Shown here: in pieces, positions 1 through 14,092 of the stretch
How positions within the stretch are numbered: the stretch's first letter is position 1
Layout: the number at the start of each line of letters is the position of its first letter
Assembly: GCF_020882245.1 (NCBI RefSeq)
Contig: NC_083598.1
Location: forward strand, 53,419,858-53,483,857
Reading direction: 5' to 3'
Length of the DNA stretch: 64,000 nucleotides
Origin: Rhopalosiphum padi
Lineage: Eukaryota > Arthropoda > Insecta > Hemiptera > Aphididae
The notes under the pieces: model-generated
Databases searched by the model: none
The model's input: only the letters and a program-made list of their open reading frames with translations
What the model was told of the DNA's origin: nothing
Position numbers and translations under genes: made by a program

Positions 1-420
1 TAATTTCCAGTAAAAATAAAAATGTTTCAAGTGTTTTACTTTTTTTTTGAATAACAACATACATTTTTAATTTCATATTCTGAAGTAGAATATTTTTTAG
101 GATATTTCGATACATAAAAATTGAAATTTGGACGAGTAGCTTATGATTTATCAGTACTTATTTAAGATTTAGTTGAGTATAGTCAAGAGATAAGGGGATA
201 GATAGTAGATATGCCACAAAATATTGGACTACTACTCGTCTTAGGTGTCATTTTAAATACTCATTACTAATAAACTACTCGCTTTCGATTTTATACATAT
301 AAATGGTACTTAAAAAAATATTCTACTTCAGAATATGTTGTTATTCAAAAATATTAAAAAATTAAAAATTATAACGATAAAATAAATATAAAAATGTTGT
401 TTTATTTTTATTGGAAATTA
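1..420. repeat. Inverted-repeat (MITE-like) element
   Basis: Three pairs of inverted arms nest around one centre. Bases 1-21 pair with 400-420 (one mismatch), 44-59 pair with 336-351 (perfect), and 76-98 pair with 313-335 (23 bp, perfect). The two inner arms are contiguous on the right, but 16 extra bases (60-75) split them on the left. The centre contains a GACGAGTAGCTT word resembling one inside the MITE at 1175-1957. No coding potential is visible. The element may begin before the window, so its true ends and target duplication cannot be judged. Confidence 0.7.
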
Positions 421-421
421 T

Positions 422-1174
422 GTAAAAAATATATTTTCAAACATTAATAAATTTTGAAATAATATGTTTTGTTTGATAAAACAATGTCCCTATATATATA
501 TATATATAAATATTTATTATATACTTTTTGTTCATCAAACAATATTGAAAAAACCAAGTTGGCGTACACATCATACAGTGAAATCTGATGTACGTCATAA
601 TTTGTCAACTGAACACTCGCTCGAACAGACGAGCTTTTACTTCACGCGTTGTATGTGCTCGCTCTTTTTTGTATACCTATTTTGTTTAATGAAAATATAT
701 TGACGTTTTGTTACAGACGAACTGAAACACAATCTGATAAAGTCATATTTTGCGTGAGATTAGATTTTTATTGAATTGTTTAGTACGTTGTCAAGTATAA
801 AAGCGCAAGTTTTAAATTTAAAATACACTGACAGAAATATACAATTTTCACATAAATGTAAGTTAATTTTATGTACACGCGCTTGCGAAATTGATAATAT
901 ATTGAAATATGTATCATTTTTCTTTTTATTTCGTCAGTTTATTTATTTTCACGTTAATAAAGGTATTGTGTTTTGTTATTTTTATTTATTTTTGTATATC
1001 GTGTTGTGTATTTTATTTGTGTATCATGACTTATTCTAGATCGTATAATATTGAATAAAGAAAAAATCGGAATTTTTCATTTATTTGTATAATTTACATA
1101 TATATATATTAGAGGTATACTGTTTTAATATATAAGAAAATAATAAGGCTAATCATAATATAATACATATATTT
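422..1174. other. AT-rich noncoding stretch
   Basis: There is a short TA microsatellite at 491-508. Open frames here are short, AT-biased and look like chance. No splice-framed exon or RNA gene was seen. Confidence 0.5.
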
Positions 1175-1957
1175 GGTAATTTACCAAGCATGATCTACTA
1201 TTTTTTCTTCTTTAATAAAATAGTTACAAGAAATTGGTTTTTTCGAATTTTTAAACAGACTTGGAGACTATATTCTTTAATGATTGAAATTTTTTGTATT
1301 ACTTAAAGATTTTCTTTTGGAAATATAAAACACAATATTATATTTTTCAATATAGAATCCCCGTTTTTGACTGTGATTTTTTTAGTATATTATTTTTCTG
1401 ATAATTTTGATGTATTACGTATAAACAAAATTTGAACGAGTAGTTCTTGAATTATTTAACTATGTATATAACTAAAAATAATAATTGATCCATGATAGAC
1501 GGTTAAAAAAAATATGGGGAAACCATAGAAAAATTGAAAATTAATTTATCGATATTTATAATTTATAAAAATGGTCCAGGTACAATATACTCATACAAAT
1601 TAGTAATAGATCCGATTTACTTTATATTTTTGTAAAATCATTTTTATGGATTATTATTCTTAATATAAGTATTATTATATCTGAAACACGATTCGTTCTA
1701 ATTTTTAACTAATTACATCAACATTTATAAAAAAAATAATTCACTAAATAATTTACAAATAAAGGGGGTTTTAATTTGAAAGAAGTTTGTATCATCATAG
1801 AGCATTTCTTATTATACTCAATAACTACTGTTCAAATGAATTCAATAATTAAAAGATATGGTCTTTAAATTTATTTGAAAATTCCATAATTTATATTTTG
1901 AATAATTGTATTATTAAAAAAAGAAAACGGGGTAGAGCATGCTATTAGTGAATCACC
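1175..1957. mobile_element. MITE with ACCAAGCATG-type terminal inverted repeats
   Basis: The left end begins GGTAATTTACCAAGCATG. The right end, read in reverse complement, begins GGTGATTCACTAATAGCATG and continues with a CTCTACC motif matching the left-end ATCTACT. This gives imperfect terminal inverted repeats of about 25 bp. The interior is AT-rich and noncoding and includes the word GAACGAGTAGTT at about 1434. Partial relatives occur at about 3996, 12505, 39030 and 59415. It is a non-autonomous DNA element. The superfamily is not determined because no clear target-site duplication was resolved. Confidence 0.65.
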
Positions 1958-3995
1958 TCTTGTATATTATATTATGTTGGTAGGTATTCATAAAATAAAT
2001 TTACGATTATATTATCGTGTATAAAATTCTGCACTCAGCTGCTACAGTGAGTCAGGTTTTTTAAACCTACTCAACTGATATTTTAGAACATTTTAAATTT
2101 TAAAGCGAAGCCGTACGGAAAAAACTGTATGTCATTTATGCCGATGTTTTTATGCCCATCACAAACCAATTATAAAGTCGATGATTTTTTTAAAGGTCCA
2201 CAGACGCGTGTGCAGAAGAGGGTCGTTGTGGGAGCAAAAAATAATTTTTTCGCCTAGCTTATAATATAATATTAGTATTGTACTTTATACCGACCGAGAT
2301 CCTAAGTTAATAATGGTTGTTTTTCTCATTAATTTTGATACACATTGTATATAATGTATAATCACGATAATATTGATTTAGTTTAATGTGTTTGTTGTTT
2401 ACAAATGATTTAATATTCTAGAAACGATTATACGTTTTTAAAACATAAATTTTTAATATTACTAATATTACAAAGCTGTCCGTGGTGGCTGTATTGCGGT
2501 TTTTACGTGTTGTACCAAAACGTAGTTTTAGTAATACGCGTAGTGGTTAGGTATCGATAAAAATAAGCGGTTGCAGTTGATTTTCGAGAGACCATCCACT
2601 TATTAATTTTAGAAGAATCTTCATACTTGACTTCAGTGTAGAGGTACAAACTTATATTATTTTAGCACTTGTTTAAAAGATCTGTGAAGAGTTTATTGCA
2701 ACATGAGCATATAATATATTATACTCGTATTCTGTAATATGCAAATGTTTGTATTTTTTTTTTGTGATATAAAATAACATTACAATATTATATTTTATAT
2801 GTTTAGGTATGGTATATCTACTCTTATGAATTTATATTGAAGTGGTTGAGTGAATAGTATATTGTATAACATTGAAAAACAACATTGTAGTTTATTGTTT
2901 ACCACATATTTTAGAAAAAAAATAAAAATATTTTTGAGAACAATGATACAATCTATATATATATATATATATTATATATTATATAGCATATTATGTTATT
3001 GTCATTTGATATTTTGATATTACAAACATTATTTTAATCCTAAATCAGATCACACACGACACATGAAAATGAATAATATTCAATTTAATAATACTAATTA
3101 AACAGTAGCTATATGTTTATTTTCGGAGGTACAAAAGATTACTTTGAATTGATTATCGTTGTAATGTATGGAGGCATGTAGTCAAGCAGATTTCAACAGT
3201 TCATATTATATGCCTTTATATTTTATACATGTCGTGTATACAATATTATATATTACGTTATGATTAGGGTTGTTTTAACGCATTGATTTGGTTCGTACGG
3301 TTTTTAATATTACCAATAGTAAGTGAAAGTTAAATTTTTTTATTATTGAATTGGTTTTCGATACGACGCAGATACGGCACCTCCCTGTTAGCTATTGATG
3401 ATAAGAAATGAAAAAAATGCACACTTGCCCGAATAGACAATTGATTGAATAACGCTCATATTCTAGAAGTAATCATTGAAGTGTAAACTATACATCAACC
3501 GAATACAAAATGAAGGAAAAATTCTGACGTTAAGTACCTATGTTGTTATTCGATATAAAAAAATATTTTACTACGTCACTGCCTATATTATTTGCATTAT
3601 TGTTCTTTACGGGTTTTTCGAACAATGATATGAATATGGTTGTGTGTGGGCATTTTTATTTCTTACAAATTGTATTTTTACAATACTTTGAGATGATTAA
3701 ATTCATATGAATATTGAATGTACTGTTTTTTTATCATACAATTTCTATTTCAATCAAAATACATCCCATAATAATATTCTATTATGCTTTATTTGAATTC
3801 AAAATATTGTGTCAGGAAAAAGGTTTAAGAAAAACTTAAATTTTACGTATGATATACTAATAATTAATAAATAATAGTATTTAATATTTATACATAACTA
3901 AATTGTTATTCAAATATCCAAACAATGCTGTGTTGTATTGTACAAATAAAATAGGATAAATTGCAATGTTAAAACTTAATATTCAAACTATGAAT
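1958..3995. other. AT-rich noncoding stretch
   Basis: A TA microsatellite lies near 2955-2976. I see no exon with protein-like composition, no RNA gene and no clear transposon end. Confidence 0.45.
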
Positions 3996-4120
3996 ATTGA
4001 TTCACCAAGTATGCTCATCTCATTTTTTTAAATACACATAGTTATTCAACATTTGATTTTTAACATTTTTAAATATAATTGATGACCATATTTTCAAAAG
4101 GAGTGTTCCTGAAGATATAC
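3996..4120. repeat. Fragment related to the ACCAAGCATG MITE family
   Basis: The sequence ATTGATTCACCAAGTATGCT followed by CATCTC matches the left terminus of the 1175-1957 and 12505 elements. The following bases, up to a GTGTTCCTG word at about 4103, align loosely with the same family. The right end was not located. Confidence 0.5.
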
Positions 4121-6239
4121 ATAATATATAATATATATATATATATAATAAGAAGAAATAAATATGTATACATGTAGCCATTTTTGAAATATTTTACATT
4201 ATACATTTATGACCAAATATGTAAATATATGTAAAATATATTTTTTATTTTAATCAGGATTATATGAATCATATTTACTTGTAAGATTATGGCTACCATA
4301 ATCTTTCAAAAACATCTATATTTTTAAAAATAAAATTAAAAATGATATTGTTATAACAAGTCCACAGTTAATTCTATTGAATTTCCGCAAAGTATTATAT
4401 AATTACGTCTTGATAGTGTACACTTATTACAATACAATTATTATTATATCAACACGGAAATAAAATATTGAAATGACAAAATAAGTGGCATGAAAACTAA
4501 ATTCATTCGTTTTCATTTGTTAAAACATGATTTAATTTTAATTGAAAATAGCTTAAAACTTTTTACTATTTAAACTACCTAAATTAAAATGGGAGTACGA
4601 ATATTTAAAGCCGACTTCAATAATGCATTTAAACAAGTATAATAGAGTTCAGCGAGTATAATTCATTAACGAGAGAAACCAAGTTTTTCTTACTTGTCTT
4701 GTACCACTGAAATTTTTTGAATTTAAAATGTTGTACATGAATTATGTTTGTGTATTCAAAAAAATAATAAGTTGTTACTTGGTGGTTACGTTAGAAAAAA
4801 TAATTATTTGTTACACTTTGATAATTTTAGATATAGCATTTATTTTCTATTACCTAGTTAATTGTTTCTATAAAAAAACCATACTTATGGAGAATAGTAT
4901 TATATGTAAATATATTAAAAATTGAACCAACAAAAATTTTTTTGTATAATATTTTATGTACCTAGTAGAATTTTCACACTTTAAACAATATGCATTATAA
5001 TTTATTAAAAGTATCATAATCTATTATTATACAACAGTTCGTTGACACTTTTACAGTTTTTTGTGAAAAGTACGTCTATATCTATTATCTGTACATGTTA
5101 GACATTTTATCCGAAGGTTATAGATTTATCGAATCCTGTGTATTCATTTGTCAAAGCGTGAATATATTCTGGTCAAAATACTTTGGTAATGTCGTTTAAC
5201 TAAAATAGAAGCGTTATACGAACAATTAAATTCTGCACATATTTCCAACGACCGTGCGAGTTAAAATAGGCGGATGTACATTTCGCATAGTATAATAATA
5301 TATGCACGTTTTAATTTTGATATATAAATTGTACACGACCAGCCAAAATAAACCGATAACATATTGCCACTTCCATTATCCTTTTAGCGTTGTCAAAATT
5401 ATGCGACAACCATTTACGCATAGTAAAGTTATGGAATAGTTAACGAATTTCAAATATTTAAAACCGAGTATTAAAGTATACATTTTTGTTTTTAGGTTTG
5501 ACGCAATATCGAAATAACTGGAAGTTGATTTATGACTGCAATATTAAATGATATCTAAACTATGCTTAGTTAGTACGCCTTTAGTCATAATAACTATATT
5601 ATGCCTATTTTATTATTATATAACTAAGCATAATTATAATATTATTTATTGAGAGTTTGGAAAATTTGTATTAATGTATTAATTAATTATTTTAGTGTTT
5701 TTAAGTCGAAACCATATTATGATAAAAGTAATATAATAACGATAGATGATACACACACATGGAAGTTATGTTATTCGCTTGATCGAACCGATGATTGGTT
5801 TTGTCCATTTTCGTTATTATTACGTGGTGAAATTGCGTTGGACGTAAGGATCCTAATTGATTTTTGAAGCTTTTTGAAAATTTGGCGCTGTGCCTTATTT
5901 GTTAAATCATGATATTATGGATGGAATATACGCATCGATAGTACATGGAATAAAATGAAACAAGGTCGTCAAATTCGATAAAATCTAAAACAACTGTAAC
6001 TGTTATGACTCAAGAAGAATTCCTACTCGAAGTCACGTGCATGTAAGATTCTGATAAAATATATGTTTATGAAATTCGTGACAGCTTCGGGTGTCACATA
6101 TTGTTGGGAGCGCAGCGTTATAACTGATGAAAAAAAAAAATGTAGTCATAGTTTTTCGCGATTTCATAATCTGTTCTAAGTTTTAGTGATTTATCGAGTA
6201 TTCCATAGTACTTTTATAAAATGCATAACACAGTGCACA
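4121..6239. other. Noncoding stretch without recognised genes
   Basis: It is AT-rich, with a TA run near 4130-4147. Slightly more balanced sequence around 5700-5870 gives an open frame of 72 codons, but there is no recognisable motif and no splice context. Confidence 0.4.
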
Positions 6240-6850
6240 GGTATTGAAAATAAAATCTTAGCTCTTTTGCTGATGATACTATAGTATAATTGTCTCTGAT
6301 CCAAATCCTGAAACAGAATCTTTTCAACTCCAAAATCATCTTAACCAACTACAAAATTGGGTTCATAAAATGGAGAATAAAAATTAATGATTCGAAATCC
6401 TCCCACATAACCTTTACATTACGCCTTCTTGATTGCCTTCTTATAATTTATATCAACAACAGACAAATAACAACCGAACAGTTCGTTAAATACCTTGCGA
6501 TGAATCTAGATAAATGACTCGCCGATGGATAACTTACATTAAAAATAAAATAAGATATTTAAATCATACAGTTCATCAATTACGTTTCATATTAACATCC
6601 AAATTATCACTGTAAATATATATATTAATATTCTCTATTTGGCCTCCTATGGAATTTCAGGAGCATCCAATAACTGAAATATAAATACGATTTTTTCAAT
6701 AAATATTCTATGCTCTTTGATAATATGTTAGTAGTCAAATCCGCCATAATGTTCAACTTCGATTAAGGATCTAAATTCTGCAAAAAAAAAACTGCATAAT
6801 CGTTCATATAATTTCGTATAAAATGCATCATCTCTAGACCTAGCTAGATA
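6240..6850 (+). pseudogene. Degenerate non-LTR retrotransposon (Jockey-like) reverse transcriptase
   Basis: About 6260-6285 reads A-L-F-A-D-D-T-I, which contains the F/Y-A-D-D catalytic motif of reverse transcriptases. An in-frame stop follows almost at once. Next comes a readable block at 6335-6517 with W-x-K-W-R-I-K-I-N, then S-K-S-S-H-I-T-F-T-L-R, then V-K-Y-L-A-M-N-L-D-K, which is the typical region after the catalytic loop in Jockey-like LINEs. From 6518 on, pieces resembling the thumb (around Y-G-I-S and N-N-x-N) appear in shifting frames broken by stops. It is a dead 5'-truncated copy with no intact ORF. Confidence 0.75.
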
Positions 6851-9680
6851 CAACTAAATAGAAAATGGTTCAGGGACTTTTTTACATAATTATCATTTAT
6901 CATTAAATTTTTATATACAATATTTAAACCATTACATGAACTCAGTTTTAAATGACCACTATAATATTATCATTGTATATTATTATGTATATTATATATT
7001 TGTAGAATAATATCAGTGAATAATTTTTTACCCTCGTGTCATTTGTTTTATTTTTACACTTTAATAAATTTACTAATTGTATTATTTAATAAAGATTGTT
7101 AATAAATAAAAAAAAAACATTCTTAATAATAATAAATAAAAAAGGCATTGAAAATATTTTCCGTTGGCGGCATAAAGGTGCGCATACCTATATCACGGTA
7201 CCGTATAGATAACAATACTTACTATTATACCGAAGAAGCGCGGAAGTACTATTGTGTAAGTACGTCTTATAGAATAATATCGCGATAACCAAGTGAACTG
7301 AAATCGTCGGTGGCCTGTGTCAGTATAATATTTATATACCAGTGAGTCGATGATAATATTTTGGACGTGAAACGAAAATCGTCCTCGACATTCCGACGTG
7401 CCTGTTGTTGTGAATTCCACGTGATCATCGATATTCTATAATATTCTATAAAGTAATTAATTACACTTATTGTCGTTGCGTTGAATTCCAACTGATTAGC
7501 ACAATATTGTCGATGTTATAAGACCGAACATATCACGAGCATATATATATTTATGGATAACATACGTCATAATATTATTATATAACGTAAATAAAATATG
7601 GCATTATGCGTTCAAAAGTCTTGTAGAGAGTACCTAACTACTCGTATTGGTAAAACGCGATTGCACCGACGGGATATTAAATTATCGTCACAGGCTGACA
7701 GGGTGGATGTGTAGTACGCTCAAGTGTACAATAATAGACAGGGATTAGAGACTAATCTATAGTTCTGCTCCTCGGGAGAAATTTAGGAACTGGGCCAAAA
7801 TGAACACAGTAGGTGGTGAGCAAATTATGAGAAAAGAAAATGACAATCGAATAATCACAAAACAGCAGATATTCTGTTTTTAATCTAACAGTTTGAACTT
7901 TGAACACGTTTAATTCGAATGACGGTAGGTCATAGGTCATTAGAAGAAAATCATGTCTTTTGATTATCAACACATAAAAAACTGACAAAAAAAAAGTCAT
8001 TGTGCATATATTTCAGTCGTATCGACATGTATTTGTGAATCAGGGTTTTCAACATTTTCGCAAATAAAAATTTAAGAGAAATAAATCGATTGTATTTGGC
8101 AAATGGCGCTCGTTGCACGTTATTAAAAACATATTTTCGTGAATTTTAGGCTTAATAAGAAGCAGTCACAGATTTACTGTAGAAAAACATAAATGGGGGT
8201 TATTTGAATAAGAAGCTACCTATTAATGACACTTATACTTGGGATTAAAAAGTTAAATTAAAACATTTAATTTTTTTTAAATTAGAGAAAAACTGCTTGT
8301 AAAAAAGGCTAGATTAGGTTTCAATTGATTTAATGTCAAGGTAATTGTGAAGGGTTAAGTAATTTAAGTTAGTAACAAAGGGTGAAACATTATCTTGTTA
8401 TATATTGAAATACTTGAACTTTATTTAAGTTTGATTTTTAACTAATCCTTATACAAGTTTTATTCTAGCTATATTTGTCTTAAGAGTGTTATAAATTAGA
8501 GGTTTAACTATTGAACTAGTACACTTTATTTTTTGCTAGTAATATTTGTATTGTACAAGAACAAAAGATTAATCTTTTTGTTTTATTATGTTTTCATTGC
8601 CAAGAGAAATGCTAAATACCTAACTAAATCAAGTGAATAATAGGTAAATTATTTGACATATATATATATATATATAAATAATATTTTAATATTGTTATAT
8701 TTGAGCTGAAATCGTGTCCCAAAGTAAACGTCATCGTATAGTTGGATTTGTTAAGGTTTAATTTGATTACTTATTTAACGTACCATTCAGATTGTTAGTT
8801 TAAATGGAATTGTAAATTACCTGAGGCGATGTATTGATGAGATTACCTTGTCATTGGTACAGCCGGTAAGAGAAGTATTTTTTGTTGCAGACTGATCGAA
8901 AGCATAAACATTGAACAATATAAGCGAATGAATCTACTCCCTTGAGGTGCTCCAACATTGACTGTTGCTACATTTGAAGTTCATGATATTATATATTACT
9001 GTCACGTATTGACAGTAGACGGTTTGTAAGATACGCTTTAATTAAGAGAAATATGGTAAGGATAGACATTTGCGGGGACATTAAAAAAAGATGTCTCAAG
9101 TATTTGATATTACAGTACCTACAATGAAAAACAGATTTTTGATTTGATCATATTGATTTATTGGGTGTCATTGATTTTTGTCATTTATTTCACATTTTAT
9201 AGGGCGCGTAGGTACAGTATTATATCAAACGTTGTACAAACTGTCCAATGATGAACATATTGTCTTTTAAAATTTGAGTATACAGCCGTGTGACAGTTGA
9301 CCCTTCTGACGTAATTATATTTACCATGTATTAGATAAACATTAAACTTTTGGGTCAATATCCTATATTTGTGCATTAAAATATTCAGAAGAATATTGAA
9401 AAAACGTGATTTTGATTAATTTTATCATACCCAAGTATACACATTTTTGTTGTTTTTTTTATACCTATAAAAACATAATGATAACATGTTATATTTATAA
9501 CGCACGTGTAATGATATCGACGTATAATTAATTGTATATAATTTTTAGTTCCGGTAATCTTCCGTGAGCAGTCGAACCTGGAATCATATTTCATTATTTA
9601 TTGGTATTATGTCAGTTTGTTATTCATCATAGATATCAATAATAGACACAAATATTTTCCATAATATAATACCCACCAGA
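6851..9680. other. Noncoding stretch without recognised genes
   Basis: The short overlapping open frames around 7193-7491 and 7752-8000 show no family motif. A TA run lies at about 8660-8676. No RNA gene was found. Confidence 0.4.
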
Positions 9681-10334
9681 TCTTATGTGGTCGTACTCAT
9701 TGCACGCTCTTCGCGCTAGAATAACACATGACTGACTCGTGAATGTATAGTCGCCCTCTTTCGGACGTAGTCGAATCCGTCTATATGTACAATATTATAA
9801 TATACGCACACCATCGACTGGAATACATTATACCGATCTGCGGTTTAAATGGTATAACAATATTGTATATTAGATAAAATAATCAATAAAAGGCTCGGCG
9901 AAACGCTTATAATCAAGTCGAAATAATCGTAATGGAAATCGGAATGATCGCGTTATAACAACGGAGTCGTTAAGACCATTAAGACAACGTGCACCACCAA
10001 AAGTTATTATAACACGTTTAACTACCTACGCCTAAAAAAAAAAAAAATAATTGTAATAATAATAATAATAATGCGTAAGATACGGGAAAACTTAGACTCG
10101 GCGTTATAGGACGTTTTGCGGGTTAAGTCCCACGGCGGGACTCGCATAGTCGTCGTCGTCGACGAAATAAAGCGCCGCGACAGCAGTTGGTTATGACACG
10201 GAGACGCCTGGACGCGCCACTACGTTGTATACATATTATGTATATATATATATAGTATACACGATTGCTGGTTCAACGGCTTCTTTGTCGACTGCCGCAT
10301 TTAGGAGGAGAATAAATTATTGCATTATATTATT
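9681..10334. other. CpG-richer noncoding island
   Basis: This segment is less AT-rich than its surroundings and has several CG-rich words, such as a TCGTCGTCGTCGACG run near 10150. It also has an AAT microsatellite at about 10054-10072. It could be regulatory or a first exon of an unseen gene, but no coding frame supports that. Confidence 0.3.
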
Positions 10335-10359
10335 ACACACACACACACACACACACACA
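10335..10359. repeat. AC dinucleotide microsatellite
   Basis: An uninterrupted run of about twelve AC units followed by AT-rich sequence. Confidence 0.95.
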
Positions 10360-12504
10360 TTTATAAATAAATACGAACCTCGAATTTCGCAACCAACAAT
10401 GTGTTCGAACAATGCACGCGCGTATAATTAATCATCGTTTGTTTAAATTATTATTATTATTTCCGTAATATTCGTCGTATTTTTATGATACAGTTTTAAT
10501 TATTGTTTCGCCTCGATTCTTCGCGGTTGATTGTAAAACGTTTTGCCGAGATAACTGTCATTGTATAGTATACAATACGACATTTTTATGCGTATCTCAG
10601 ACCTCTGCGGTATCTCTACTCCGCACAGTAACAGGCGCATACTTTTTTACACCGTGGCCAAGGGGTGCTAAGATTATGTGACTATTAGAATACCGGGGTT
10701 TTTTTTTTTTTTTTGTATTCGTTAGTAATATTTTGATAACTTAATTTAAGATCATTTTTTTTTTCAATTATTGTCGCAAAATATATTTTGCAATATAATA
10801 ACATAATGCATCGTCTAAAATGCAGGTAATTTTCGTTCAGTAATCGATCATAAAAAATATATTTAAAATTAATATTAATTCAACATTTTTATCCAATATA
10901 TGAGCTTTTTATAGGAGCTTGATTATAATCATTAAACGAACGTAAAAACAGGTTTTATATATTGAATATTTATAATAATACGTTTTTAAGACTTAAAAGC
11001 CAGTATGTTACAATATAATATATAACAATAGCATAAGATAATGAGGTAATAAAGCAAACTTCATAACTCGCAAGTATTTCATTATTCGCCTAAGGTACAA
11101 TTTCATAATTAAAATTTAACATAAGTATATACTACATACAATATACACTTTCTTTTACCTATGTAGAAAATTTGAATTATTAACGTGGCAATTAGTCTAC
11201 ACTCTTAACTTACAGTCCTCAGTACAACAATACACAACAATATAAATTTGACTTGAATATTTACCAGTTTAAACATCTTGGGAATATAGACGCACGAGCT
11301 AATAAAAATACCGTATAATTTCCTCTTTGAGAAATTTAACTTTTGTTGTACCTATACTTTTATTATAATATGATATATACGTACGGTCGTTAACATTGTA
11401 TTGCATAAGTCATGCATTAAATAATATCAGTGTTGTTATTGTTTTTAAATATTTATAAATATATATATAAATGCAATAGTAACGATAAAAGGATAAAACA
11501 TGACCGTTGCAAAAAAAAAAAAAAATTCAAATTAAATACAATGCCGTTAGATCGTTCAGTAGTTATATGGAAGCAGACTTTAGAGTATATAATATATTTG
11601 GTTAATGAAGACATTCCACATTTTTTTGTCGGTGTACTTATTATGGTTTGCAATAACATCGTTACGTTCTGTGACTATTTGGCTGCTTTTTGTATTTTAT
11701 ACATAATAAGCATACAATATGCAATGAAGTTATTCAGTTTTGCTTCTGATCGAAAACTTTGTTATTCATACATATTACATTACACCTACATACTTCAAAA
11801 CTCGTATTGGACTGATGCACCTAAATATAATTTAATTTTCGATCAGACTGTATTGTAAGGGGTTATTTAACGTAATTCAATGCACGTTTTGTCACACAAC
11901 TGAATAATATTATAATAATATACTAATACTATACAGTTTGAAAAGTACGTGAATTATAATAGAAAATAATCTTCTATTTCGACCTTTTAAAGTTTATAAC
12001 ATAATCAATATTATTTACGTTAGCCTATTATTGTATTTTATACGACCGTATTGATATTGACCGTCTAAGTACTTATTACTTATGTTACAAAGTAGATTTT
12101 AAATTGTTCAAATAAAAAAAAAAAACCTATAGTTCCACAATAATAATATGATAAGCCTTCAACAATTGCGTATTCTGAGTTTTATTTTACTTCAAGGGGA
12201 GGGGCTGCTGATAAAAAATAATGATTATGAGAATACCATGGACCAAATCCGATTAAAGTTTAAATTCGAATTGTAGTTGCGTAACTTGAAAACATGTTTG
12301 AGCAATCAGGGTCAGTATTTATGATTATTTGTGTTTTCATGTATTACATATTTTAGTTGATATGATAATATTCGATGGATATACACGCATTTTTAATGTA
12401 TGAAAGCAGGAAAAATAACAAGATGTTAATATTTTAAAATATTAAAATTATAGGGCTTTTACAAATACCGGTAGGTACTAACCGACAACATTTATATAGG
12501 TACA
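10360..12504. other. Noncoding stretch without recognised genes
   Basis: It has homopolymer T and A tracts and AT-rich sequence. A 142-codon open frame at 11430-11858 is rich in Ile, Tyr, Asn and Phe and overlaps an open frame on the other strand. That is what AT-rich chance produces, and it shows no domain signature. Confidence 0.4.
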
Positions 12505-13160
12505 GAGTGATTCATCAAGCATGCTCACCTTGTTTTTTCTTTTACTATATTTAATAAATTTATTCAAGTTTTGATCTTTTTACTTTAAAAACGATATTTT
12601 AAAATTTTTGAGATTTTTCCAATACTTAAAGGGTGTCCTGTAATGATACAAAAATATATTTTTTAAATGAAAATTCTTTTGTTTTACTGTAAATTATTTA
12701 GTAAACCATTTTTTTGAACATTTTAATAAACCTTATTCAAAATTTTAGCAAGTAGTTTTTAATTTATTAAAATGTTTGTACTAAAAATAATAATCTTTAA
12801 AAACGATTTTACAAAAATATAAAATATATTGTGTAAAATTTAGGATGTATTTATTATACTTTGACTATATTCATAAAATATTATAAATATAATCCAATCA
12901 ATAAAACGTTAAAATTATCACATAGCTTCTATTTTTTTTTCTAAATTCATTATCACGAACTTATTATCCTTAATGTACAAAATCAAATAGCTTAAGAATT
13001 ATTTGTTGGAACTTTGATTTTGATACGTTAATAATTTAAGAAAAATTATTTGCTAAATAATAATTTTTAGTAGAAAAAAAGGGTTATTATTTGAAAAACA
13101 GATGTTCGTATCACCATAGAATAGTTACAGGTAGTACAAAAAATCAATATGGTTTTTAAG
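12505..13160. repeat. MITE-family relative (ACCAAGCATG type)
   Basis: It starts with GAGTGATTCATCAAGCATGC then TCACC, matching the termini of the element at 1175-1957. The interior around 12958-13015 (TTATTATCCTTAA, then a run ending in GGAACTTTGATTTT) aligns by eye with the copy at 59415. A GTTCGTATCACCATAG word near 13104 resembles GTTTGTATCATCATAG near 1785. The right terminus is unclear. Confidence 0.55.
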
Positions 13161-14092
13161 TATATTTAAAAATTCTAAAAATAGGATTTTAAATTTTTGC
13201 GTTTTTAAAGAAAAATTAGAGATTGAGTGAAGAACTGTGTATAATTATGTAGACAATATTTTGGTAAGAGATGCCTCCGTCCTGTATTTAATTCCATGAT
13301 CCTTGCCACATTTACGGTAGGTATTAGCAAATTGTGATAAATCGTCTAGTGTAACTAGAGAGTTTTCCAATTATCTACCATAATACAATATATTATTATA
13401 TTACCTACCGCGTATTTACGAATGTTATTGAAAATGATTTAGAACCAAATTTAATTATGACTATGTTTGTTCTATTGATTGTTATAGAAATACTGTATTA
13501 TGTACTGTTGTCTACAAATTAACTGGAAACCAGCGAAGTATACTGCAGTATTCATTTATACAGCAGTATAATATGTAATATTTGATATTTCCGAGTATGA
13601 GTATTTTCCATTTTATTTCCAATAATTTCAGAGCGCAAAATGTAAAATTAAAATCGTTCTCCAAATCAAAAACAAATTATATTAATTATAACGTAGTTGT
13701 ATTAAATCGTTAAATGCATATTTTAAAACGTTTTTTTACATGCATTTTATTAAAATACATTGTCATTATTTAAGTGCACATATTAAAGTGATCAAAGTAG
13801 ATTAAATTAGTGGTGGATGTTGCTATTTAAATGTTAATTGCCGTATGTTGCGACTTAGTACAGTTGTTCAGTGGTATGACGGAATATTTTTCAGTATAGG
13901 AAAATTAGATTTTTTTAAACGGCCAAGGAGTTGTAATTATGATATATGTTTTATTTGAAGTTGAACTTTCATTATGGGTCATGGATCAAGTGTTCACCAT
14001 CCCTATAATTGACACTGTAGCTGTCATCGTACTGTGCTGTTATCTATCACTGTGATTACCCATTATTATTGTGGATGTCAAGTTTTATGACT
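13161..14092. other. AT-rich noncoding stretch
   Basis: No coding or RNA feature is recognisable. Confidence 0.4.

Noticed and set aside
11430..11858. 142-codon open frame
   Set aside because: It is rich in Ile, Tyr, Asn, Phe and Lys, contains a poly-Lys from an A tract, overlaps an opposite-strand frame, and has no domain motif or splice context.
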